64,000 nucleotides of DNA from Dokdonella_A soli (GTDB lineage: Bacteria; Pseudomonadota; Gammaproteobacteria; Xanthomonadales; Rhodanobacteraceae): the NCBI RefSeq assembly GCF_039523175.1, contig NZ_BAAAEU010000003.1:1-64000 (forward strand), written 5' to 3'. This document shows positions 16,687 through 25,690 of this stretch, piece after piece. Each line of letters begins with the position of its first letter. The stretch's first letter is position 1. Made by a program: the position numbers and the translations under genes. Under the pieces are notes generated by a model. The model searched no databases. It was not told the DNA's origin and worked only from the letters and a program-made list of their open reading frames with translations.

Positions 16687-19218
16687 GTGATCGAGATTCC
16701 CGGTTATCGCCTGTTGCGCCAGCTCGGCCGGGGCGGCATGGCCACGGTCTACCTGGCGGTCCAGGAGTCGGTGGATCGCGAGGTCGCGCTGAAGGTGATG
16801 TCGCCCGCGCTGCTGGCCGATCCGAACTTCGGCGAACGCTTCCTGCGCGAGGCGAAGATCGCCGCGCACTTGCATCACCGCCACGTCGTCGGCATCCATG
16901 ACGTCGGCCGCGCCGGCGACTACCACTACATCGCGATGGAATACCTCAGCGGCGGTCCGGTGCTGCCCAAGGACGGCAGCCCGCGCGCGCCTGCGTTCGC
17001 CTTGCGCGTGGCCCGCGAGATCGCCGGCGCGCTCAACTACGCGCAGGAGAAGGGGTTCGTCCATCGTGACGTCAAGCCCGACAACATCCTGCTGCGCGAC
17101 GATGGCTCGTCCGCGCTCACCGATTTCGGCATCGCGCGCGCGCTCGACTCGGCGCTGCGCATGACCAAGACCGGCGCCATTGTCGGCACGCCGCACTACA
17201 TGAGCCCCGAGCAGGCGCGAGGCAGGCAGATCGACGGACGCGCCGACCTGTACAGCCTCGGTGTCGTCCTCCACGAGATGCTGCTCGGGCGCGTGCCGTA
17301 CCACGCCGAGGATTCGCTCGCGATCGGCATCATGCACATCACGCAGCCGGTGCCGCTGCTGCCGGAAGCACTCGGCGCACTGCAGCCGCTGCTCGACAGG
17401 ATGCTCGCGAAGCAGCCCGAGGACCGCTTCCAGACCGGCAACGAAGTTGCTGCCGCGATCGCCGAGATCGAGCGTCACACGCGCGATGGCGCGTTGCCCG
17501 AGCTCACCGGCATGCCGAGCATGTCCGGTCGCGACGACACGCCGCTCGACACGCGGATATCGATCGTCCCGACGCCGCCACCAGCATCGGGCGCGGCACC
17601 GCGCGAGCGTGCCGAACCGAATCTCGGTCGATTCGACCAGATCGTCGCCGCGCTCGACAATGACGTCATGAGGGCAGATCGCGCTGCGCCCGCAGCGCGG
17701 CGCGCGCGCAAGGGACGTTCCCATCGCGGCCTGGGCACGCTGATCATCGTGGCGCTGCTGGCCGGCGCCGCGCTGGCCGCTTGGCACTACCAGGACCGCC
17801 TGCGCCACCTGCTGCCGCGCACCGAATTCAACGACACGCTGTCGCGTGCGCAGCATGCGCTCGACGCCGGGAACCTGACCGGCAACCAGGGCGACAGCGC
17901 GCGCGAGCTGTTCCTCGCCGCGCGCGCGCAGGATCCGGACAACGACATCGCGCGGCGTGGCGTCGAACAGGTCGGTCACAGGCTGCTCGAGCGCGCGCAG
18001 GCGGCGCTGAAGCAGGATGATCTCGCCGCGGCGCGGGGGTCGCTCGACAGCGCGCGTGAACTGCTCGGCGGAGGACTCGACGTCGATCGCCTCGATCATG
18101 CCCTGAAGGAACGCGAGGCGAACGGCACTGCGACCGCACAACTGCTGGAGCAGGCGAGCAGTGCGCTCGACGCCGGGCGCATCACCGGCACGGACGGCGC
18201 CGCCGCGCTCTATCAGCGCGCACTCGACGGTGACAAGGGCAATGCACTTGCACAGGCAGGCCTTGGCAAATCCGCCGACGCACTCGTCGCGCAGGCGCGG
18301 CGTGCCCTGGCGGACAAGGACACGACCGCTGCCAGCGCGCGTGCGGAGGAGATTTCGCGCATCCAGCCCGCGTACCCGGGGCTGCCGGAACTGCTGGGCC
18401 AGATTGCGCAAGCGCGCGACGCCGAGCGCGCAGCGCTCGAGGCCACGCTCGATCGCGCCGAAGCCCAGGTGCGCGCCGGCCAGCTCGCCGGCAGCGAGGA
18501 ATCCGCGCTCGACCTGTTCCGCGCGGTGTTGAAGCAGGACCCGGCCAACGCGCGCGCAAAGCAGGGCCTGCAGCGCATCGCGCAGGCGTTCGTGGTGCAG
18601 GCGAATGCGGCGATCGAGGACAGCAACCCCGGCGCAGCCGACAAGCTGCTCGCGTCTGCGGCGGAACTCGCACCGGCCTCGCCGGATCTGCGCGCCGCGC
18701 GTGCGAACCTGCGCGAACTGCGCGAGCGCCTCGATATCGATTCGCACCGGGGCCCCGTCACGCCGGCGCAGGCGGACCAGGTGCGCAAGCTGGTCGCGGA
18801 CGCCGCAAGGGCTGTCGCCGCCGGCAACCTGATCATCCCGCCTGGCGACAGCGCCTACGACAAGTACCGCGCCGCGCTCGCGATCGACGGCAACGACCGG
18901 GACGCGCTCGACGGCATGGCGCGCCTGCCCGCGCGCGCGAAGGAGCTGTTCGCGCAGGCGCTGACCGACGGCGCGCCGCAGCGTGCGCGCGCGCTGCTCG
19001 ATTCGGTGCGCCAGATCGCGCCGGACGATGCCTCGGTCCCGGCGATGCGCGAACGCCTCGCCAACGCATTCCTCGACCAGGCCGACGCGCGCATCGGCGA
19101 AGGCCGTCGCGCCGACGCCGCGCGTGCGCTCGATGCGGCGCGCGAACTGAGTCCGAACAGTCCGCGTCTCGCGCCGCTGGAGGCTCGGGTGCGGGCGATG
19201 GCGGAAGGGCGCGGCTAG
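16687..19218 (+). CDS. Transmembrane Ser/Thr protein kinase with repeat-rich C-terminal region
   Basis: An 843-aa Hanks-type kinase. The glycine loop is GRGGMATVY (15-22, counting from the start), the ATP lysine is K36, the catalytic motif is HRDVKPDN (D128), DFG is intact (D146) and the activation segment ends in MSPEQ. A membrane helix follows at about 349-370. The rest (about 380-843) is predicted outside the cytoplasm and consists of TPR-like helical repeats of the type A-x-A-L-D-A-G-R/L-x-G. Family members signal through protein phosphorylation; the ligand and targets are unknown. I use GTG 16687, just before IEIPGYRLLRQLG; a TTG at 16630 is a less likely start. It lies 72 bp after relA on the same strand. 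Confidence 0.88.
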   Translation: MIEIPGYRLLRQLGRGGMATVYLAVQESVDREVALKVMSPALLADPNFGERFLREAKIAAHLHHRHVVGIHDVGRAGDYHYIAMEYLSGGPVLPKDGSPRAPAFALRVAREIAGALNYAQEKGFVHRDVKPDNILLRDDGSSALTDFGIARALDSALRMTKTGAIVGTPHYMSPEQARGRQIDGRADLYSLGVVLHEMLLGRVPYHAEDSLAIGIMHITQPVPLLPEALGALQPLLDRMLAKQPEDRFQTGNEVAAAIAEIERHTRDGALPELTGMPSMSGRDDTPLDTRISIVPTPPPASGAAPRERAEPNLGRFDQIVAALDNDVMRADRAAPAARRARKGRSHRGLGTLIIVALLAGAALAAWHYQDRLRHLLPRTEFNDTLSRAQHALDAGNLTGNQGDSARELFLAARAQDPDNDIARRGVEQVGHRLLERAQAALKQDDLAAARGSLDSARELLGGGLDVDRLDHALKEREANGTATAQLLEQASSALDAGRITGTDGAAALYQRALDGDKGNALAQAGLGKSADALVAQARRALADKDTTAASARAEEISRIQPAYPGLPELLGQIAQARDAERAALEATLDRAEAQVRAGQLAGSEESALDLFRAVLKQDPANARAKQGLQRIAQAFVVQANAAIEDSNPGAADKLLASAAELAPASPDLRAARANLRELRERLDIDSHRGPVTPAQADQVRKLVADAARAVAAGNLIIPPGDSAYDKYRAALAIDGNDRDALDGMARLPARAKELFAQALTDGAPQRARALLDSVRQIAPDDASVPAMRERLANAFLDQADARIGEGRRADAARALDAARELSPNSPRLAPLEARVRAMAEGRG

Positions 19219-19383
19219 TTTCCGTGGAACCGCGAATTCTTAGTGGTCAACGATCTAGTCGCCGAGATTGGCTTCGATCGAGTTCAGCTGTTGGACATGG
19301 AGGCGTCAGCATGGCTCGCCGCAAGAAATTTGACGCGTGTTCGATGACCCTTACCGAGTTCAATCGCTAGCTACAAACTTCCC
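19219..19383. other. Short AT-richer intergenic stretch
   Basis: This region holds only a possible 20-codon reading frame from an ATG at about 19311 (MARRKKFDAC...) ending in TAG just before the NRDE gene. It is too short to call a gene and may be a leftover of a longer one. Confidence 0.3.
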
Positions 19384-20178
19384 ATGTGCCTGCTATTGAT
19401 CGCGATTGACGCGACACCCGAATTCCCGCTGCTGCTGCTCGGCAACCGCGACGAGTTCCATGCGCGTGCAAGTTCCGCGGCGCAGCCTTGGGTGGAGAAC
19501 GCGCACGTCGTTGGCGGTCGTGACCTCGTCGCCGGCGGTTCCTGGCTCGCATTGCGCGACGACGGTCGCTTTGCCGCGGTCACCAACCTGCGTACCGGCG
19601 TGCCGGCAACCGCGCCGCGCTCGCGTGGCTGGCTGGTGCGCGATTTCATGCTCGGCGATGCGGAGCCGGCCGCGTTTCTCGATGCGCTGCGCGCAGACAC
19701 CGGCGACTACGGTCCGTTCAACCTGGTCGTCGGCGACCGTTCGGGCGCGTTCGCACTCGGCAGCGCGGACGGCGACGTGTGGACACTCGGCGCAGGCGTG
19801 CACGTGATCAGCAATGGTGCGATCGGCGTGCACTGGCCGAAGACCGAGCGCTTGCGGCGCCGGTTCGTCGAAGCGGCCGGAACACGTCCCGGCGCCGGTG
19901 ACGAGACGCGCCTGCTCGATCTGCTGATGGATGAAGTGCAACCATCGGACGAACTGTTGCCCGACACCGGTATCGGCCTCGATCTCGAACGCCGGCTTGC
20001 ACCGATCTTCATCCGTGGCGAGAAATACGGCACGCGCGCCGGAACGCTGGCGGCGCGCCGCGCAGATGGGGCCCTGATCCTGCGCGAGCGCCGGTTTGGG
20101 CCGGACGAGAGTGCGCAGGGCGAAGCGCGCTGGCAGGCATCGCCGCGGGCCGGTTTTGCGGAGACAATGGAGTCCTGA
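19384..20178 (+). CDS. NRDE (TANGO2-like) family protein
   Basis: A 264-aa protein beginning MCLLLIAID with the defining NRDE motif at residues 21-24 (LLGNRDEFHARAS). Conserved family features follow: a GRDLVAGGSWLAL segment, VTNLR and SRGWLVRDF. The N-terminal Met-Cys, if processed, would leave an Ntn-hydrolase-like nucleophilic cysteine. The family (COG3332, TANGO2 in animals) is widespread and its biochemical role is debated, with haem or lipid handling proposed. Length is normal. It is a single gene, and the 3' neighbour is the broken surface-protein gene on the opposite strand. Confidence 0.88.
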   Translation: MCLLLIAIDATPEFPLLLLGNRDEFHARASSAAQPWVENAHVVGGRDLVAGGSWLALRDDGRFAAVTNLRTGVPATAPRSRGWLVRDFMLGDAEPAAFLDALRADTGDYGPFNLVVGDRSGAFALGSADGDVWTLGAGVHVISNGAIGVHWPKTERLRRRFVEAAGTRPGAGDETRLLDLLMDEVQPSDELLPDTGIGLDLERRLAPIFIRGEKYGTRAGTLAARRADGALILRERRFGPDESAQGEARWQASPRAGFAETMES

Positions 20179-20282
20179 CGCTGGGCTTCCGCCCGCAGTG
20201 CTGCGCGGCGGCGAAGCGGCCGCAGGCGCGACGCGCCAGCGATACTCATGCAGTCGACCGCATGGCGGTGAATCGGGGCGCG

Positions 20283-21000
20283 TCAGTCGAAGCCGTTCGC
20301 AAAGATGTAGTCGTTGTCGTACTCGTAAGCGCCGAGATCGCACGACCCGAATTGCGGTCGGGCAACACCGCGCTCGTCGGTCGCGATCGGATGGCCTTGG
20401 GCGTCCGCACAGATGTAGGCCGCGTTATAGGCCGGGCTGCTCGCGGAGAGCGGCATTGCCACCCTGCTGGCGTCCGCCCGTGAGGCGCAGTCGGTGCAGC
20501 GTGAGATTGCCCGGGCCGGGCGTGTTGTAACCGGGCGTCGCAGAACTGTTTGCATCGGCGCCGATGAAGAAGAAACGCAGCCGGCCGACGCCCGTCATCA
20601 CGCTGAGCGTAGCGCCTTGGCCCTCGATCACTATGGTGCTGGCGATCGGCGGCAGCACATTCGGACCGTACCAGTAGTTGTCGGCTGCGGAGAACGTGAG
20701 GGTCCGGCCGGCGACTGCAGTCAGGTCGATCGTGTTGGCGCCCGAGCCGGCTCCGTTGCAACTGCCGGTCGTCGTCGTGGCTGAGTCCGAAAGGGGCATC
20801 ACCGTGGTGACGCCCGCAGGTGTCGCGTTGGCGGGATTGTTGGCGAGGTTGGCGGCGTAGATCGCCTGCGCCACCGTGCACGTCGTGGCGGACGCGGCGC
20901 CGGTGTCAGTGACCTGGATCGTGCCGGCCCATTTCGTCGCGGGAGCCGTCGACGCCGCAACCAGCGCGGCACCCAATGCCCAGACGCGTCGTCCGTTCAT
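20283..21000 (-). pseudogene. Broken surface/autotransporter-like protein gene with C-terminal IFANGFD
   Basis: The first part, from ATG 21000, reads a signal peptide (MNGRRVWALGAALVAAS) and a region typical of polymorphic beta-helix surface proteins (CTVAQAIYAAN, then NTIDLTAVAG and LTLHRLRLTGG). It runs into a stop near 20425. The expected protein end continues in another frame: SSPAYNAAY, ATDERGVARPQ and CDLGAYEY, finishing IFANGFD with the stop at 20283. Full-length relatives have a long repeat region between LTGG and the SPAYNAA segment, so the gene has a frameshift and probably an internal deletion. The total length of 718 bp is not a multiple of three. Confidence 0.8.
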
Positions 21001-21128
21001 GTCGCCCTCCTGGTTCAATCCGGCGCCGCGCGCAGCGAGCGGCGCCGGTCGGCACGGCCGGCGCAAACCTAAGTGTGGGTGGGGAGGTGGCGCAAGCGCG
21101 CGACCCGGCGCTGCGTCGCGATGTAACG

Positions 21129-24100
21129 TCAGCGGGCCAGGATGCGCTGCACCGCCGTGCGCGCTGCCGCGAACGAGAAATGCCGTTCCACGTTGGAGAG
21201 GCCGTTCGCCGACAAGACGTTCCACAGCGCCTCATCGCGGTACAGGCGCACGACCTCGGCGGCGAACGCGACGGCGGTGTCGGCAACCAGCACGTCCGTG
21301 CCCGCATTCACGTGCATGCCCTCGACCGCGGCCGTGGTCGCGACGACCGGCAGGCCGTGGCTCATCGCCATGTTGACCTTGCCCTTGACGCCGGCACCGT
21401 AGCGCAGCGGTGCGACCGAGATGCGGCAGCCTTCCATGTACGGATCAATGTCCTCGAGATAGCCGTGCACGATCACGTGCGCGCCGGCGAGCGCGCGGAT
21501 CGCGTCCGGCACCTTGCTGCCGATCACGTGGAAGCGCAGTTCAGACAGTTCCGCGCGGACCAGCGGAAAGACCTCGCTGACGAACCAGTCCACCGCGTCG
21601 GTATTCGGCGGATGCTGGAAACCGCCGACGAAGACCAGGTCGCGACGGTCGGCGTAGGGTCTGCGGCAGCCGAAGACTTCGTGCACGTTCGACAGCACCT
21701 CGACGCGCGCGCCGGGTGCATCCCTGGCAAGCAGTTCCTGCTCGACCGGGCTGACGACCAGCGTGACATCGCATTCGCGGATCAGCTTCAGCTCCTGCGC
21801 GCGTGTTGCGGCCGCGTGACGCGCGAGATCGGCGTTGCCGTCCAGTTCCGCTGCGCGCTGCTCGCGCAGGTAGTGCAGGTCGACGGTATCGAACGCGAGC
21901 TTCGCCTGCGGCGCATACAGGCGCGCGAGGCCGACGAAACTCGCGGCGACGTAGTGGCGCGACAGCACGATCAAGTCGAACTCGCGGCCGCGCTCGCGGA
22001 ACAGCTTGACCGGATCCTGCGCATACGGCGCATACAACGCTTCGACGCCGAGCTCCTGCAACGCGCGCGTGTAGCGTTCGACGTAGACACGGTTGTCCGG
22101 CAGGAAGCTGACCTGGCAGCCGAGATCGGCGAGCACGCGCATCAGATTGACCATGCGCAGCGAACCGGAATCCTGGTCCGGCGTCGGCGTGGTCGCGTCG
22201 ACGATCAGCACGCGCTTGCGCGCGCGATGCGTCGCCGCGCGCGTGATCGGCGTGCCCGGCGCGGGCTGGTGTGCGAGCGTATCCTTCCATTTTTCCAGGA
22301 ACTTCTCGCGATTGATCACCTGGTAGCGCTTGGTGCCGCTCGCGGTGTCGGTTCCCGAGGTGATGCCCTCGAAATGCACGACGGTCGCCGCCGGTTCGTA
22401 GTACACCTTGAGACCGGCCGCGCGCACTGCGAACGCGAGGTCGGTGTCCTCGTAGTAGGCCGGCGTGTAGCGCGTGTCGAATGCGCCGAGCTGCGCGAAC
22501 AGGTCGCGGCGCAGCAGGATTGCGGCGCCTGAGCAATAGTCGGTTTCGCGGCGGAAATTGTAGCGGGCGTCGTCCGGATCCTCGAAGCGACCGACATTCC
22601 AACCCGAGCCGTCGTTGAACACGATGCCGCCGGCTTCCTGCAGGCGGCCATCCGGATACACGAGCTTCGCACCGACCAGGCCGGCCTGCGGCGCCTCCTC
22701 GAGGCAACGCACCAACGCGTCGAGCCAGCCCGCGGTGACCACGGTGTCGTTGTTGAGGAACAGCACGTAGTCGCCGCGCGCGGCGGCGGCGCCGGCATTG
22801 CACGAGCCGATGAAGCCGAGGTTTTGCGCATTGCGCAGCGCGCGAATACCGGTGATCTCGGCCAGGCGCTGTGGGGTCGCGTCGCTGGAGCCGTCATCGA
22901 CGACGATGACCTCGAACGGAATCGCGCCGGCATGTTCGGCGATCGAGCGCAGGCAGGCGCCGGTGTAGGCGATCTTGTTGTAGACCGGGATCACGATCGA
23001 GACACGCGGTGTGTCGCTGCCCGGTACCGCGAACGGTGCGAAGTCGTCGCGCGGCTCGGCGTAGGCGACGCGCGCCTTGGTCCGGCCGCCACCACGCAAT
23101 TCCTGCGCGATGCGCGCGAAAGTACCGGCGACACCGCGTTGCACAAGACTGCCGCGCAGGCGGCCGCCGACGGCGCGCAGTTTCAGCGTGCGGTAGGCGA
23201 GGCTGGCGCGCAGGCCGCGCACGCGTGCGTTCGCCGCTCGCAGCGGCGCCGTGATACGCCATGACGTACTTGCGAGCATCTGCGCAAGGCGCGGTTTGAC
23301 GTCCTGCAGCTCGGCATCGAGTGCAAGCGCCCAGCGCGTACGCTCATCGAGTTCGCCATGCAGCGTCTTGAGTTTGCGCCCGGTGACCGCGAGCTCGCGA
23401 TCGAGCGCGTGGCCCCAGTCGCCACGGCGATCGCTTTCCGCGCGTGTCGCGGCCAGATCCGCCTGCAGGACCTGCTCGTGTTCGCGTGCGGCGCGCAATG
23501 CGTCCACCGCGACGGCGGCTTCCAGCAACGCGCCGTCCGTCGTCGCCAGCGGATAGCGCAGTGGCGCGCGCTCGTGGAGTTGCAGGATCGTGGTGTAGGC
23601 CTGCGCCATGTCGAGCGGCGTTGCGACGGGTCGTGCCGCCAGCGTCGTACGGACCTGCTCCAAAGGGCGCTTGTCGACGGCGAGCGCACCGATGCGCGCG
23701 ACGACCGCATCGGCATCGGCGTCGACGAGAAAACCATCGACGCCGTCGTCGATGCGCTCGGCCAGCGCGCCGACGCGCGTCGCGATCACCGGCACGCCAA
23801 GGCTGCTCAACTCGGACAGCGTGTAGCTGAATGTCTCGGCGACGGTCGGCAGCAGCAGCGCGGCATCGGGCCGGATGTCGTTGAGCAGGCGCGGCAGCTC
23901 ATCGCGGCGGTAGTCGAGCACGATATGCACGCCCGCTTCGCCGAACAGCGCGTGCGCGTCGGCACCGGCGCCGAGCAGGAACAAGTCCGCGTGCTCGCGC
24001 AAGCGCGGCAGCGCGGTCGTCAGCAGCTCGGCACCCTTGCCGCGACGGATGCGTCCGGGCACGACCAGGCGCAGGCGCCCGCGCGGTAGCGAAGCGGACA

Positions 24101-25556
24101 CGCGCGGCGCATCGGCAGGCCACGGCGCGAGTCCGTGCGCGACGACATGCGCGCTCAGCTCACGCAATTCCGGCGCAAGGCGCAGCTGATTCGCCAGCGC
24201 CGAGCGGCTCGGGGCGATCAAGGTTGCCCGGGCCGCGTGCATCGCGTGGACGGTTTCGTCGCGCAAGCGCCGCCAATGCTGCGGATCACGGTTCGCGAAT
24301 TCGCGGTCGTCACTGGCCGCGGCGAGGTCGGCCGCTCGCTGCGCGTCGTCGAAGCGCAGCGACGCGTCGCCGAAATCGCGATGCAGTATCGGCCACAGCG
24401 GATAGTGGTCATGCACCACGCAGGACGTCGGCAGGCCGCTGCGCAATGCATCGAGGCTGTGGCCGATCAGCGAGGACACCACGATCGCGTCGACGCAGTA
24501 GGCGCGCACGATGTTCGCAAACAGGTCGCGATAAGCGCGATCGCCCAATGCGGTATCGGCGATCGGTCGCGGCAATGGAAAGCGCCGCAGCGGCGGCCCG
24601 GCAAGGGTGCCGTCATGGAGTTCGAGCCACTCGCCGTGGCGCCGGCGTGCGAAGTTGCCGCGCGCGATCAGCACGAGGTGATGCGAACGTCCGTCTGCGG
24701 CCGCGAAATCGCGCACCCAACGCTCGGCGCCGCCGCCCCAGCCGTGCAGCACGTGCAGCAGCACGGGTTTGCGATCGAGGCCGGGGCAGCCCGGCGTGAA
24801 TTCCGCGGTCAGCGCGGCGGCTACGCGTTCGCGCAGCGGATCGAGCACGGACGGTGGTTTGGCATCGCGGGGTTCGCCCTTCGATGGATCAGGCGCTTTT
24901 CCGGTGCCTGTCCCTGTTTCGATATAGAGATGGTCGAGCAGCACGACGCGCAGCCCGGACGCTTCGATCGCGTCGCGGTCACGCAGGCGGTCCGCGCCGA
25001 GGCGCGCGAGACGTTCGCCGTGCCAGGCCGAGAACCCGTTTGGAGATTCCGGAAAATAGGGATCGTCGAGCAGGCGACGGTCGGAGTACGCGAAGCAGAG
25101 CGCATCGAGCCGCTGCGCATCGACACCGCTGCCTTCGTGCGCTGGCAGCGGACACCGCCCTGCATTGTCGAGCGACACCGCGCCGAGCACGTCGTCGCTA
25201 TCCAGCGCATGCAGCAGGCGTTCGCAGGCGAACTCGGGCAGGCGCAAGTCGGCGCGGACGAGAATAATGTGCTCGCCCGGGAACCGCTTGCTCGCTCCGA
25301 TGGCGACTTCGGTCGGGTGCCAACCTTGTTCGACATCCAGCAGCCGTTCAGCCTCCGGCCAGGCCGTGCTGGTCGCGCATCCACCGACGAGCGCGAGTCG
25401 CGCCGACTCCGGCAGCCTCGCTTTGAGGGCGGCCAGCGCGTCGTCGCTGGGCGTTTCCGTCCCGTAGACGCAGACGCGCAGCGGCGCTGCGGACGCGGCA
25501 CGCTCGTCGATCCCGTTGCCGTCGGACGGCTTGGCGGCGAACGGAATGGCGTGCAT
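21129..25556 (-). CDS. Giant multidomain glycosyltransferase (GT4-GT2-GT4)
   Basis: A 1475-aa protein with several sugar-transferase modules in one chain. Residues about 1-240 are an unusual N-terminal region with SKRFPGEHIILVRADLRLP. About 260-660 is a GT4-type module (LHGWGGGAERWVRDF; ELSSLGVPVIATRVG). About 670-780 is charged and helical, perhaps coiled coil. About 850-1090 is a GT2 module (VSIVIPVYNK, VVDDGSSDATP, LFLNNDTV). About 1110-1475 is a second GT4 module (VFVGGFQHPPN, APLRYGAGVKGK). Such proteins usually build O-antigen, capsule or glycan on surface proteins; acceptor unknown. No other polysaccharide genes adjoin it. The start at 25556 has GGAG upstream; ATG 25583 is an alternative. 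Confidence 0.88.
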   Translation of the reverse strand: MHAIPFAAKPSDGNGIDERAASAAPLRVCVYGTETPSDDALAALKARLPESARLALVGGCATSTAWPEAERLLDVEQGWHPTEVAIGASKRFPGEHIILVRADLRLPEFACERLLHALDSDDVLGAVSLDNAGRCPLPAHEGSGVDAQRLDALCFAYSDRRLLDDPYFPESPNGFSAWHGERLARLGADRLRDRDAIEASGLRVVLLDHLYIETGTGTGKAPDPSKGEPRDAKPPSVLDPLRERVAAALTAEFTPGCPGLDRKPVLLHVLHGWGGGAERWVRDFAAADGRSHHLVLIARGNFARRRHGEWLELHDGTLAGPPLRRFPLPRPIADTALGDRAYRDLFANIVRAYCVDAIVVSSLIGHSLDALRSGLPTSCVVHDHYPLWPILHRDFGDASLRFDDAQRAADLAAASDDREFANRDPQHWRRLRDETVHAMHAARATLIAPSRSALANQLRLAPELRELSAHVVAHGLAPWPADAPRVSASLPRGRLRLVVPGRIRRGKGAELLTTALPRLREHADLFLLGAGADAHALFGEAGVHIVLDYRRDELPRLLNDIRPDAALLLPTVAETFSYTLSELSSLGVPVIATRVGALAERIDDGVDGFLVDADADAVVARIGALAVDKRPLEQVRTTLAARPVATPLDMAQAYTTILQLHERAPLRYPLATTDGALLEAAVAVDALRAAREHEQVLQADLAATRAESDRRGDWGHALDRELAVTGRKLKTLHGELDERTRWALALDAELQDVKPRLAQMLASTSWRITAPLRAANARVRGLRASLAYRTLKLRAVGGRLRGSLVQRGVAGTFARIAQELRGGGRTKARVAYAEPRDDFAPFAVPGSDTPRVSIVIPVYNKIAYTGACLRSIAEHAGAIPFEVIVVDDGSSDATPQRLAEITGIRALRNAQNLGFIGSCNAGAAAARGDYVLFLNNDTVVTAGWLDALVRCLEEAPQAGLVGAKLVYPDGRLQEAGGIVFNDGSGWNVGRFEDPDDARYNFRRETDYCSGAAILLRRDLFAQLGAFDTRYTPAYYEDTDLAFAVRAAGLKVYYEPAATVVHFEGITSGTDTASGTKRYQVINREKFLEKWKDTLAHQPAPGTPITRAATHRARKRVLIVDATTPTPDQDSGSLRMVNLMRVLADLGCQVSFLPDNRVYVERYTRALQELGVEALYAPYAQDPVKLFRERGREFDLIVLSRHYVAASFVGLARLYAPQAKLAFDTVDLHYLREQRAAELDGNADLARHAAATRAQELKLIRECDVTLVVSPVEQELLARDAPGARVEVLSNVHEVFGCRRPYADRRDLVFVGGFQHPPNTDAVDWFVSEVFPLVRAELSELRFHVIGSKVPDAIRALAGAHVIVHGYLEDIDPYMEGCRISVAPLRYGAGVKGKVNMAMSHGLPVVATTAAVEGMHVNAGTDVLVADTAVAFAAEVVRLYRDEALWNVLSANGLSNVERHFSFAAARTAVQRILAR

Positions 25557-25690
25557 CAAGGCTCCGGTGGCAGGCGCAGACAAGCCCGATTATCGCCGAT
25601 CCGTCTGCGTCGCGCGTCTCGCCACGCGCGACGCGGCGCGGCTACACTGCGCGCGGCTTTGATCCCACCGCACCCGCCCGGACCTTCCGC

